Assembly (NCBI GenBank): GCA_963920635.1
Contig: OY987299.1
Location: forward strand, 67,872,692-67,936,691
DNA: 64,000 nucleotides
Source of the DNA: Pseudeuparius sepicola
Lineage: Eukaryota; Arthropoda; Insecta; Coleoptera; Anthribidae
Direction: 5' to 3'
Shown here in pieces: positions 22,772 through 34,129 of the stretch (positions are counted from its first letter, which is position 1; the number at the start of each line of letters is the position of its first letter). The translations under genes and the position numbers were made by a program. The notes under the pieces were generated by a model that searched no databases, was not told the DNA's origin, and saw only the letters and a program-made list of their open reading frames with translations.

Positions 22772-24722
22772 TTATGCCTGGTGATATGGAACGAAACATT
22801 CCAAACAAAGAGCAACGTCACATTGTTTGCATATGATATCGGACCTCTGTCGCAATTTTCTTGTGCTTCAATGAGCACACCTGCGTCTGGTACCCTTTAT
22901 AGGCAAGTGACTTCCAACGTTGTTCAGTCGTAAAGCATTGAATACTGTGGGTCTTCGTTCTGGATGATTCCTTTTTCTTGCACGCCCGAATTGAGAAAGT
23001 AGTCCAGACTTTGTTCTTCCACGAAAGGAACCTATCAACTCTGTAGCTAATATAGATCGTAATTGAAGATGAGTCATAGGCTTGTTCTTGTTGCTAGATT
23101 GCTTGACAGTTGTTTGATAGATAATGTAACTATTCACCACACAGGAATCTATAAGGTAGTAGAAAATACGCATCCACCATCTTCTACTTTTCCACGAAAT
23201 GCTATAAGTTGAAAGCAGCTGATCAAAATGATCCATCCCACCCATATAACGATTGTAATCAGCAATTGCTTCAGGACATTTTACACTTTTCCTTTCTCCT
23301 GTTCTTTGCGTCCTCAACACATCAGTTTCTTTGAGAGGGTTGTGCATGGTGCTCAAAATACAAACGGACTTTTTACCTCGATCTTTCCACTTAGAAATCC
23401 CTATATTTCCCGCAATTAACCCATCTATTTCTCCCATGTTCATTTTTTTATCGTCTTTCAACAAACTCTTCGGAAACAATTTTCTCGTTTGTCTGATAGT
23501 ACAGCAGGAAAATAATTTTCTTTCCAGCAGCTTTTTGGCCAGCGGTATCGATGAAAAAAATTGTCAAAAAAACAAACAATATCCCAGACCCTCAAAAAAA
23601 GTTGACAATTTTAGCACCACTCTTTCTCCTAATCCCATATTCCTTTCATTCTTTTCAGCCCCTTCATATAAACACAAGCCTAGGCAGAAACCTGTAACAA
23701 AAAAAGTTTAGAGCATATTGTTTTAGCAATATTGAATCTAGATATTACCTGTAACACCACAGGCTATGACCCACATTTTGAAGCCACGTTTTATCGGTTT
23801 CATTGGCATATACCGCTTCAATGTACTTCTACCTTTAAATTTTATCATTGATTCATCGATGGACAAAAATCTCGACTGATGAAAGATTAATTTGAAACGT
23901 TTTGTAGCATAATCCAAAAAAGGCCCCACTTTATAGAGTCTGTCATAATTGTCTTCTCCTTTTTTTTGCCATACACGAGTTATCATTTAGATGCAAGAAA
24001 CGAGTAATTTTTAGAAACCTCTTGAGCGTAGTTACGTTTTTAATTCGGGTAACTTCAAAATTTTGGTCACTACTCCAAAACAGCCTCATACTGGGCACAG
24101 TGTGAAATCCCATAATTATGAGTACGCCAATGTGCGCCTTCAGTTCATCTAGAGTTAGATCTAAAACTTGATTAGACTGTCTAGCGTAAAGATTTGATTG
24201 CTCTACAATGTACTGCAAAAATATGTTTGTAAGTACTCCTAGGAAAATGTTACGTGGACTCGATATATCAATTCTCAGACAATTAGCAATTCCAAAGGGT
24301 TGTGAGTAATCTTCACCATTTCCTTTATAAAATGGAGGTGTTTCTGACTGGCGTCTCCAAACGAATTTATCATCAGAGGAGTCTCATGAACTGGATTCCT
24401 TGCATTCCTCTTCACTCTTATCTTCACTCATATCTCTGGGGGAAGCTTGTTCTGCTTCTTTGGAAAAAATATTTGTTATTACTTCTTCTCTAGTCTCGTT
24501 TTCGCTTTCCAAAGGACTTATGTCGGACCACTCAGAGGTACCAGTTGGAGTGGAGAACCTTGTAGATGAATTATTTCTGGCTAGTGCGGAGAGGGGTACG
24601 TCATCATCAGCCTCAGAATCACCTTCTGCCTCTGAATTGGCTGCCATATCATCATTTATGGTGGACAAGAGGTACTCCATATCCTGGGGATTTTCTAAAT
24701 TGAAAGTGTGTTTTTTATCCAT
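22772..24722 (-). pseudogene. piggyBac-like transposase, decayed, with one intron
   Basis: The minus-strand gene starts MDKKHTFNLENPQD at 24722 with an acidic N terminus. It reads through one in-frame stop (24386-24384) into LQYIVEQSNLYARQ and ELKAHIGVLIIMGFH, then shifts frame in an A/T run near 23965. The first catalytic aspartate is in SIDESMIKFKGR. A 57-base intron at 23692-23748 is inferred from GT...AG ends and from the frame joining GVTG to FCLGLCLYEG. The second aspartate region, expected as FDNFFSS, is disturbed by homopolymer indels near 23560. The third aspartate is in NRYMGGMDHFDQ. The C terminus is rich in Cys and His (CKQCDVALCLECFVPYHQ) and follows a second in-frame stop near 22891. 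It ends at 22772. Confidence 0.87.
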
Positions 24723-25450
24723 CTGGAAAAATGAATGAATTAGCTACTAGGATGTGTGCTTTATTGTAATTTTCCAAGTTTAACTACTAAAATACCTACT
24801 ATAAAAACTAAAAAAAAAACATATGTTGCTGTAACTTATTGTGAGAGTTCAGTGGTACAAACTCGTACCACTTTTGTTTTTTTTTTTAATTATCTTTGCG
24901 CTACACAATTGTCAAGTGTGGTTACAATAAATGTTTACTATGTTATATAACTAGTTGATAGCAAATATTTCAAATTCCATGACAGGTATTTCCTACATGT
25001 AGTTTCATGTTATTTCAAACCCCTATTCTAACCTAAAAACGCATTTTTTCAAATTTCTTCGTATAACATGAGTAATCATCATAAAAGCCTATACTATTTT
25101 CATTTAAACTACTACTAATTAGTTTGTACTTACCTTTTACATAATAATTTGCTCAAATAATGCTGAAAATTTTTAAAAATACACCAAAAACACTACACTT
25201 GAATTCACCATCCTTTACAATTAGCCATGTTGTTAGTGGTACACATATGTACCACATTTTCGTCACTAGTACGTCTATTGCCTAAAAGATGGGGCTGGAG
25301 TTAATGTGGTACAAATGTAGACCACAGGCGCCTTGTATACATAGAAGCTACATTTTGGAGTGCAGTATTCAGAGCCATCTATGATAATTTAGCTGAAACT
25401 TCAAGTGGTACAAATACGTACCAAAGACCTATAAAGGGTTAAACAGCATA

Positions 25451-26523
25451 CAGGGTAGGTAAAAAAAATATAAAAATTGCATAAGAGTAAAGTACCCTTA
25501 TTTCAAAAAATTCAGCAAAAGGTTAATAAGAAAAGTTGTTTGGAATTAAAAGCTGTGCTTAAATACCAAAACATAGCCTCCTATGAAAAAATTTTTTTTC
25601 GTCAATTAATTTACACAGTTCCACAGTCAAAATTGTTTTAATATTAACCCTAAAAAAATTCATAAATCAATCAAAATTAAATCTATTTCGCATAACTTTG
25701 TTCGAATTTAAGCATATTCTTAAGATTAACTTAGATTTTTAATTTTTTAGGGGATCACAAACTTCATGTTTGTTACAACGATATTAAACAAAACTTTAAC
25801 ATTTCGCAAAAAGTCTTCTGAACAAGGTAAAACATTAGTAATAATAATGTGTATATTAAAAAACTCTCATTTAAGGTGCAAAATGTTTATTTTAAATGTT
25901 TCTTAAGAAACTGTGGAAATTAATTGACGAAAAAATTTGTTTCATAGGAGGCTATGTTTTGGTATTTAGGCACAGCTTTTAATTCTAAACAACTTTTCTT
26001 ATTAACCTTTTGCTGAATTTTTTTAAATAAGGGTACTTTACTTATGTACAGGGTGTTCTTGTATAGTTTGACCCACCCCTAGAGCCTCCATTTTTCGATT
26101 TAGAAAAGATTACTTAAATGAAAGTTGTAGGGTACCAAGGTGTATTGTCCCAAAAATAATGGATTTTTCCATGGCAACCTTGATTAAATAATATAAAGAT
26201 CGTATTTATCTGCAATTTGGAATATCATGCGAATGCTAAGAGCAAACATATAACATATTTATATTGTTGGAATCGGAAAAATGCGTGCAATTCAAAAATC
26301 GACAAATATACAGGGTGTTCCATTAAAAAAAGTAAGTTTATATTTTTTCATAAATTTGCGACGCTCATTTGTTTTATCTAGTAACAGACCCTAGCGGTTC
26401 AGAAAAAACCCTACAACTTTCATTTAAGTAATTTTTTTCTAACTAGAAACATAAAGGCTCTAGGGGTGGGTCAAAATATACGGGAACACCCTGTACAATT
26501 TTTATATTTTTTGACCTACCCTG
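25451..26523. mobile_element. palindromic mariner-type MITE carrying a second MITE
   Basis: The ends are CAGGGTAGGT and ACCTACCCTG. Arms of several hundred bases match (for example CATAGCCTCCTATG and its complement). The right arm is interrupted by the MITE at 26049-26493. The flanks outside the terminal motifs are also inverted copies of each other, so it lies in a larger palindrome. Confidence 0.75.
26049..26493. mobile_element. 445-bp MITE nested in the previous palindrome
   Basis: It runs from CAGGGTGTTCTTGTATAG to its near complement CGGGAACACCCTG with TA on each side. The subterminal block 'gacccacccctagagcc' is shared by both arms. A separate CAGGGTGTTCCATT end is present inside at about 26312. 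Confidence 0.8.
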
Positions 26524-26660
26524 TATGCTGTTTGACTTGCAATCATTCTAAGTGTGCCTAATATGACTATCGAACATGCACCAACTTTCGGGAATATTTG
26601 GATTTTCGTTGTGGAATTAATAAAAAAAATCCCATATGTTGGACACTTAAAAGACCACAA
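26524..26660. repeat. right arm of the old inverted repeat, partner of 21169-21460
   Basis: The sequence after CCCTGTATGCTGTTTGACTT mirrors the sequence left of the piggyBac insertion at roughly 80 percent identity by eye near the centre and less outward. Confidence 0.5.
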
Positions 26661-26666
26661 TGTATA

Positions 26667-27461
26667 CAGGATGATTTTTTTAGGTCTACCACCGCGATTT
26701 TCTCGCTTATTATGCGCCCTACAAAAAAAGCGTAAGAAACAAAAATGTTGCAATTTTGGACAGCTAAGTGGTGCTGCAAAATAAATCGGCATCCATGGCC
26801 AACTTGTCGCGCAATATTAAAAAAACCTAAAATTCAGCAAAACTATTAATAGCCGTGAAATGTTTATTTTAAGAGACAGAGGAAAATTTTTATATTGAAA
26901 ATTGATGGCACTGAGAAGCTTTATCCATCCACGTAGTCAGCTAGTTTCAGCAAATTACACAGGGTCTTCGGCTCTCTTGAGACCATGAAAATTTTTGTCG
27001 ATTCTAAGTTTTCTTAGTACAGTGCGAAAAGTTGGGCATGGAGGCCCATTCCTTTTTTAAAGTCGTTTTTTCTTACGTATTTTCTGTGCGGCCTAAAATA
27101 AGCGAGAAAATCGCTTAATAAGAAATAAACAAAAAAAATTTCATAGCCTCAAGAGAGCCAAGACCCTGTGTAATTTGTTGAAACTAACTGACTACGTGGA
27201 TGGATAAAGCTTCTCAGTGCCATCAATTTTCAATATAAAAGTTTTCCTCTGTATCTTAAAATAAACATTCCACGGCTATTAATAGTTTTGCTCAATTTGA
27301 GGTTTTTTTAATATTGTGCGACAAGTTGGTCGTGGATGCCGTTTTCTTTTGCAGCACCACTTGACTGTCCAAAATTGCAACATTTTTGTTTCTTATGCTT
27401 TTTTTGTAGGGCGTAAAATAAGCGAGAAAATGGCGGTGGTAGATCTAAAAAAATCATCCTG
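26667..27461. mobile_element. 795-bp palindromic mariner-type MITE
   Basis: Ends CAGGATGATTTTTTTAG and its complement are flanked by TA. Arms of about 300 bases are nearly identical, including 'caccgcgattttctcgctta' and its complement. The centre contains a second inverted repeat (CACAGGGTCTTCGGCTCTCT and partner), suggesting an older element inside. Confidence 0.8.
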
Positions 27462-27465
27462 TATA

Positions 27466-27951
27466 CAGTGACCGGCAGAAAGTTGGACACAAATGGAAGC
27501 CTTTTTTATTATTAATTTCTCAGAAAATTTTATTCTCGATAAAAGTTTGTGTATCATTTCAAACTCAAAACGCACATATCAAAATTTAAATATCTCTTTG
27601 GATACGAGGTAGATTCAAAAATGTCAAAATAACTCAAGAGTAAAGTACCCTAATTTTTTAAAGTACGGTAAAAAGGTACTTACAAAAGTTGTTTGTAATC
27701 AAAGGTGGATGTCAGATTTAAAGTCACAGCCACCTAGTCAAAAAAAAGGAATTTAACTTTTTGTATTTTTTTCGACCACCCTGTGTATTACAAAGAAAAA
27801 CAAAATACCGCAAGCGCAACTTATCATCGGATAACACATGCATTTTCTACTAAACTTTAATTTTGTTCGATTAGCAGCTAGAAACTTAAATTATTCGAAA
27901 TCAGAGTTTAAAAATATTAAATTTTTGTGTCCAACTTTCTGCTGGTCACTG
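27466..27951. mobile_element. 486-bp Tc1/mariner-type MITE
   Basis: Starts CAGTGACCGGCAGAAAGTTG and ends with its near complement CAACTTTCTGCTGGTCACTG, with TA on both sides. The left edge is separated from the preceding MITE by only four bases (TATA) and the right edge from Mariner-2 by only a TA. Interior non-coding. Confidence 0.82.
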
Positions 27952-27953
27952 TA

Positions 27954-30221
27954 TTTAGGGTGATTCACTTTTAAATACCAAAAGTTTCAGAACCGATAGA
28001 GCATGAAAAAATAATATGAGTTTCCTATATAAACTTTGTTTGTTTGGGCCTTAGTTTTCTAGATACAGAGTGATCAAGTTTAAAAAAAATGGTTTTAATT
28101 TTTTTCTTTGTAAATATTAGAGGTATCAAAACTAAATTTAGTACACAAGATACATGAATATAGGACTATAAATGTACAAAACATCACGTTTTAAAATTTA
28201 CCAGTAGCGGAGATATGGGTAATTGGTATCAATATTTCAACAAAAAAAGTAGTACGGCCCTGCATAAAATAAAAAAGAAGTGTATTTTTGAATAGGACAT
28301 TCAATTCTTAGCAAAAAATGTCTCTTACAATTTTTTCGTAACTCTGGTCGTTTCGGCGTAATTGTAATGTTTGTGATTTATTACACATTTGGGCAAACTG
28401 GTAAAAATAATTAATTCAAATCAAATATTTTTAATTAAAGCAAAACTACATCAACTTAACAACTTTTGCACTGTACTGGAGAGGTACTTTATTATTTTTC
28501 ATGGAATGTGTTTTAAACCTTCTCGCATACTTAGACACATACCCTTGTACAAGGTACTGGTATACATACTTATGCATTATATCAAGGAGGCTTTGACAAG
28601 CATTTGTTAATCAAGTAGGTATCTGTCAAAACCTTAGTAATAAACCAATTCACTCAGGCTTAGTACAGTAATAGTAATCATCATTTAAATAATTTAAATC
28701 ATGCCAGCTTATTACACAAATAGTGAATACGCCGACATTCATTTTATATATGGTTTCTGAGATGGGAATGCAGAAGCTGCTGTCCGTGAGTATCGTAGAA
28801 TTCCCAATCATAAGGTTTTTGTAACAACTCATCGACGTTTCGCCGAATTCGGCTTTGGTGAACCTAATGAAAGACAACCAAATCTAATAAATCCTAGACT
28901 AGATGATAGAATTTTAAATTTATTTGACGCAAATAATGGTCATCTGAGCATGTGCAGAGCCTCTCTTCAGCTTGGACTTTCACAAAGCAAAGTATTTCGC
29001 ACTTTAAAACGAGATCATAGAAAAGCATTTCACATGCAACCTGTTCAGCACTTGTTGCCAGATGATTATGAGAAGCGAGTCATTTTTTGTCGATGGGTGC
29101 TGGTTAAAAATGAAGATCCCGAATTTATTTATAATGTGCTTTGGACTGATGAAGCAAAATTTACGAGAAGAGGAGTAGTAAATTTTCATAATATTCGGAC
29201 GTGGGCCCATGAAAATCCTAAGGAAATTCGACCAAACACCTTTCAACGGGAATTTTCTCATAACGTATGGGTTGGAGTGTTAGGTGATGATAAACTTATT
29301 GGTCCGTACTTTCTACCTTCAAGATTGCGCTCCAATGATATTTTATTTTTTTTACAAAACGAAGTTCAGGAAGAAATAGAAGATCTGCCGCTAAATGTTA
29401 GGGTGAGGCTATGGTTTCAATTAGATGGTGCACCACCCCACTATGGGCGACAACCAGAACCTGATGGAATTGGACTAATTTCTTGGCCACCCAGATCCCC
29501 AGATTTGAATCCTCTTGATTATTTTGTTCGGAGATATTTAAAAGAAAAAATTTATAACACGGTATCCGACAGTAGGGATGAACTAAGGCTCAAAATTGAA
29601 GAAACTCTGAAAACAAACCGAGCTACCATACGTTCTGCGGTAACTAATCTGTTATATCAAAAATGTTTAGAAATGAGGGGAAGGCATGTCGAACACGTAT
29701 TCTAATGTTAAAAACTGTTAAATTAATGTAGTTTTGCTTTAATTAAAAATGTTTTATTTGTATTAATTATTTTTACCGGTTTGCCCCATTTTGTAATAAA
29801 TCACAAACATTACAATTATGCCGAAACGACCAGGTTTACGAAAAAATGCCAAGAGACATTTTTTGCTAAGAATTGAATGTCCAATTGAAAAATACGTTTC
29901 TGTTTTATTTTATGCAAGGCCGTAATATTTTTTTTGTCGAATTATTGTTACCAATTACCCATATCTCCACCACTGGCAAATTTTAAAACGTGATATTTTG
30001 TACTTTTATAGTCCTATATTCATGTATCTTGTGTACTAAATTTAGTTTTGATATCTCTAATATTTACGAAGAAAAAAATTAAAACCATTTTTTCAAAACT
30101 TGATCACCCTGTATCTAGAAAACTAAGGCCCAAACGAACAAAGTTTATATGCGAAACTCATATTATTTTTTCATGCTCTATCGGTTCTGAAATTTTTGGT
30201 ATTTAAAAGTGAATCACCCTG
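27954..30221 (+). mobile_element. Mariner-2, about 505-bp TIRs, transposase inactivated
   Basis: The left end (TTTAGGGTGATTCAC, with CAGGGTG partly lost) and right end (GTGAATCACCCTG) begin inverted arms at 27954-28455 and 29715-30221. The organisation is the same as in Mariner-1: long arms and a single plus-strand transposase. Confidence 0.85.
28701..29705 (+). pseudogene. mariner-like transposase with one stop and an internal deletion
   Basis: The frame starts at 28701 (MPAYYTNSEYADIHFIYGF), where codon 20 is TGA (28758-28760) in place of an expected cysteine codon, and is open from there to the stop at 29703-29705. The first aspartate is in VLWTDEAKFTRRGVVNFHN. The second is in WFQLDGAPPHY and the third in PPRSPDLNPLDYF. 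Only 25 residues separate the last two, against 36 in Mariner-1, so about 11 residues were deleted in frame near 29450. Both lesions would prevent activity. The C terminus keeps the MRGRHVEHVF signature. Confidence 0.88.
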
Positions 30222-30394
30222 TATATACAGGGTGAGTCAGAATGTATAGTAAATACTTTAAAGGGGTGTTCGGCAGGTAGTTTTAAGGGGGGTCTATAAA
30301 ATTTTTCGGTTTGGTCTTTCCTTGCCAAGTTATTCGGGTCTACAGGGTGACCCACAAGTATTTTTTTAAATATATATCTCAATAATAATAATAG

Positions 30395-32813
30395 AGAAAT
30401 CAACTTGCCACACCAGGTTCATGCAATGTCAGTGCAAGCTGGATCAGTGACGAACACGAGATGGGCCGGAAGTATAGCCAGATGCAACACGAGCAATTCA
30501 CAACCGATAAGGTCTCCAATGTCATCAAGAATTCCCACAACTGGAAGGCACCAGGTCCAGATCATCTCCAAAATTATTGGATTAAGAAGTTGTGGTGCAC
30601 GCATGAACAACTAACTACCTTAATTAATGAAGCCTTGCTCGATCCTCTGAAAATGCCATTGTTTCTTACACAGGGTGCAACCTACCTGTTACCAAAAGAC
30701 CAGCGGAATACGGATAACCCTGCCAAGTACCGCCCAATAACCTGCTTGCCTACGCTGTACAAGATAATCACATCTTGCCTTACGCAGCGCATATATGCTC
30801 ACTGCGAGCGGAACAACATCATGGCAATGCAGCAGAAGGGCTGCGCGAAGGGCGCAATGCGATGCAAAAAGCAACTCATCATAGACTCTGTCATCTGCAA
30901 CCAGGCTCATTCCAAGCAACGAAACCTCTACATGGATTATGTGGACTACAAAAAAGCATTTGACTCCGTGCCTCATGACTGGCTCACAGGTATCTTAAAG
31001 CTGTATAAAATAGATCATCATACAGTTTCCTTTTTAGAACACGTTATGACAACCTGGCACACAAAGATACAACTCAGAACCGCAAGCAGTAACATCGAGA
31101 CCGACACAATCAACATCCGAAGAGGGATTTTCCAAGGAGATTCACTCAGTCCACTGTGGTTCTGCATGGCAATGAACCCTCTATCACATCGGTTGAACTC
31201 TACAAAATACGACTTCGCTATCAAAAGCAACAACACAGAAGCGATAAAGTTGAATCACCTATTATATATGGATGATTTAAAACTGATGGCCGCAACCAAA
31301 AACCAACTAACGCAAATGCTTAAAATTGTAGAGGAGTTCTCCAGGGACATCAGAATGCAGTTTGGACTGGATAAGTGCCGCATCCTTAACATCGTCCGGG
31401 GAAATCTCGAACAAGGCGCACACGAGATGCAGGACGGCCAGGAGATCGAAGCAATGAGCATGGGAGATACATACAAGTATCTCAGGATGAAACAAGCTCA
31501 AAGGATAGACCATTGAACAATGAAGACCGATTCAACGAATGAATTCATCAAGCAGGAATTTGTTCAAGGCCCTAAACACGTTTGCGTGCTCTGTTCTCAG
31601 CTATTCCTTCAGAATAGTGAATTGGACCAACACGGACATCAACAACTTGCAGCAAAAGTTAGGACACTACTGACAAAATCTCATAAACATAACATAAGGC
31701 TATATGCGGAGCTGCGTCTAAGGGAACACGAGCATCAGAATCACCACCGAACCGCCAATGATAAACTACAGATGTGGATGGAGAAGCCGCTGCACGGAAG
31801 GCATCCTAATGAGGTTAACCAGGAATATGTCGACAAGTTAGTGTCGAACTATTGGCTGGCCTCAGGACGAATGTTCTCCGAGACAGAAGGCTTCTTACTG
31901 GCCATCAGGTTATACCAACCCGCAACTACCTAAAATTCATTGTAGGAGATGCATCGGTAGTGGATGACAGATGCAGATACGGGTGCCCAACTTCAGAAGC
32001 AATGCAGCATATAACAGGAGGATGTCAGATGTTCGCATCAACGGAATATAAGGAACGACACGATTCCGTTGCCAAGATCTTGCACCAGGAACTGGCGGAA
32101 AAACTACTGCTTCTGCAGGCAGAGAGGGTCCCATATTACAGCTACACACCGGAGCCTGTTCTTGAAAACAACAACTACAACCTGCGTGTGAAGCAGGCCG
32201 AGAAGATCGCGAACACAGAATAAATAGCTTCACAACAGAAGCGTCCATACGCACATGTGTCAAAAATAAGCGAGCATCCATTTCAATTTACAGAAAAATA
32301 ACCAATAACTTATACATAAATTTGGTCCTAATACAATCTCTTTGCAATGTGAATTAATGTAAAATCAAATAAAATGCACAATGTTTATCCCTTTATAAGA
32401 TATTTAGCGTCAAAGCGAGCATCCTTTTGACACATGTCTTTATGGACGCTTCTGTTGTGAAGCTATTTATTCTGTGTCGCGAAGTACATTGACTTAGAAG
32501 AACGAATTGGAAGGCAATGGGAAATGGAAAACGTTCGGACGGTTCCAATCATCGTGTCAACAACTGGTGTTATACCAAAAAGTTTGCTGAGAAACATCAA
32601 AGAGCTGGGTCTAACTGATAATCTTTACAGGTCCATGCAGAAAGCGGTGCTACTTGCGACAGCCCGAACAGTCAGGAAATTCATGGGGAGTGCAGGAACG
32701 TCCAACAAAATCAATGTCACCTAAGGCCCGATAACATGGCAAGGGTCTCGTCCGAGCCAGATCCTTTTGGTATCCGGGATACCCGGGATCTGAGCGAATG
32801 TTCGATAATAATA
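30395..32813 (+). pseudogene. Dong/R4-like non-LTR retrotransposon, 5'-truncated
   Basis: A 351-codon frame (30461-31516) covers the reverse transcriptase: WKAPGPDHLQNYW, YRPITCLPTLYK, DYKKAFDSVPHDWL (motif A), GIFQGDSLSPLWF (motif B) and LYMDDLKLMA (motif C, YMDD). After an in-frame stop the same frame resumes at 31520, then shifts near 31900 into a CCHC knuckle (CRYGC...HITGGC, spacing 3-7-4) and the C-terminal part of a restriction-like endonuclease domain. The expected PD...D segment between VLENNNY and NLRVKQAEK seems deleted. TAA repeats flank both ends (30381-30394 and 32814-32826). R4-clade elements such as Dong are known to insert in TAA repeats. Non-functional copy. Confidence 0.85.
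32213..32476. mobile_element. 264-bp MITE with 6-bp TCGCGA target duplication
   Basis: TCGCGA lies at 32207-32212 and 32477-32482. The ends ACACAGAATAAATAGC and GCTATTTATTCTGTG begin inverted arms of about 45 bases, including the perfect block CTTCACAACAGAAGCGTCC. One TCGCGA copy joins the retrotransposon frame (EKIA then KYIDLEERIG). The superfamily is unknown; a 6-bp duplication is not mariner, hAT or piggyBac. Confidence 0.78.
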
Positions 32814-33196
32814 ATAACAACATGTCTTTATTAATAACAACATGTCTTTATTTACTTTAAAGATCATATTAACACAGAAATAAGGGTAATAAGGCACTAC
32901 TTAAAAATTTGAAATTTGGTAAGTGTTATCTACTTACTGGAAGACGCCTTGGGGTAGTTTATTCATTTACACACTGCCCTAAAAGAGGGTAAAAACTAAC
33001 AACCCCTATTAATTTTTTTGCCCGAACTTTTTTTGTCCATCATTTTTACGTATAACAAAAATATGATTCTTGTAGCCCTTTTATTTAAGAAACTTTTTCC
33101 TTTTACATTTTTTCTTGAAAACAAAATATTTTTCCTACAAAAAAATAATTTCATACCAAATACCATTCCCTGACAGTTCCAGAAAATCAAGGAAAA

Positions 33197-33553
33197 CCTT
33201 TACAACTCCGGCAGAATATGTGGTTTATGCAGGATGGAGCTCCTGCACACTACTCACGGATAATAAAGCAATGGCTTAATACTAATTTTCCTCAACGTTG
33301 GATCAGCAGAGGCCAAGATGCGCCTGTAAATTTGCCACCGAGATCCCCAGATCTCAACCCATTGAATTTTTATTTATGGGGCCATATGAAAAATGTGGTT
33401 TATTCCACAGAAGTAAGCGCAATTGACGAATTACGTAATAGAACTTTTGACATTGCTACCAAGATAAATAGTTCAGTGCAAACATTGCGTTAATTTTAAT
33501 TTTATCAAACGGTTACAGACTTGTGAAAGATGTCATGGACAGTATCTACTGTA
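33197..33553 (+). pseudogene. C-terminal third of a mariner-like transposase
   Basis: The frame begins QLRQNMWFMQDGAPAHYS with the second aspartate and continues RWISRGQDAP to NLPPRSPDLNPLNFYLW with the third. There are 38 residues between them. After a frameshift near 33490 the C-terminal signature RLQTCERCHGQYLL follows. The DUF4817-like domain and first aspartate are missing, lost in the internal deletion of Mariner-3. Confidence 0.78.
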
Positions 33554-34129
33554 ACATCTTTTTTTATCCTGAAGCTGAATTGTTGTTACCTGATATTTTT
33601 CTTGTTTTAATGGTCAATAAAAATAATTAAATTGTTTGACGCCTGCCTACTATGAATTTTTACTTGATTTTCTAGAACAGTCAGGGGAATGGTATTTGGC
33701 TTGAAATTATTTTTGTGTAGGAAAAATATTGTGTTTTCGAGAAAAAATGTAGAGGGAAAAAAGTTTCTTAAATAAAGGGGCTACAAAAATCATATTTTTG
33801 TTATACGTAAAAATTACGGACAAAAAAGTTCGGGCAAAAAAATTAATAGGGGTTGTTAGTTTTTACCCTTTTTTAGGGCAGTGTGTAAATGAATAAACTA
33901 CCCTAAGGCTTCTTCCAGTAAGTAGATAACACATTTCAAATTTTTAAGTAGCGCCGTTTATTTAGATATAAATAAAAAATATATACTTTTGGGTCACCCT
34001 GTAGACCTGAATAACTTGGCAAGGAAATCTAAAATCGAAAAATTTTATATGAAATACCCCCTTTCAAACCATTTGCCGAACACCCCTTTAAAGTATTTAC
34101 TATACATTCTGACTCACCTTGTATATATA

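Larger units (their letters stand above)
21461..25438 (-). mobile_element. piggyBac-like element, 3,978 bp including a nested retrotransposon
   Basis: The ends read CCCTTTATAGG and CCTATAAAGGG directly beside TTAA (21457-21460 and 25439-25442). An inner inverted motif GGTACAAATACGTACC lies just inside the right end, and a related GGTATCTATTTGTACC is near 22540. The transposase gene is on the minus strand at 22772-24722. A retrotransposon fragment (21495-22439) lies in the gene's downstream region. Confidence 0.88.
30228..34121 (+). mobile_element. Mariner-3, internally deleted, with a Dong/R4-like insertion in its left arm
   Basis: Ends CAGGGTGAGTCAGAATG and CATTCTGACTCACCTTG are flanked by TA. 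The right arm, about 33660-34121, matches a left arm made of 30228-30380 plus about 32880-33190. The interruption between the two left parts is the retrotransposon at 30395-32813. The unique core contains only the last third of a transposase. An inner CAGGGTGACCCA string occurs in both arms at about 30343 and 34000. Confidence 0.82.

Noticed and set aside
24219..24384. Second intron in the piggyBac gene before LQYIVEQSN
   Set aside because: The frame is open through this stretch apart from one TGA, and the translated residues fit; an in-frame stop is the simpler reading.
24400..24738. 112-codon plus frame opposite the piggyBac N terminus
   Set aside because: It is the antisense shadow of the acidic N-terminal part of the transposase.
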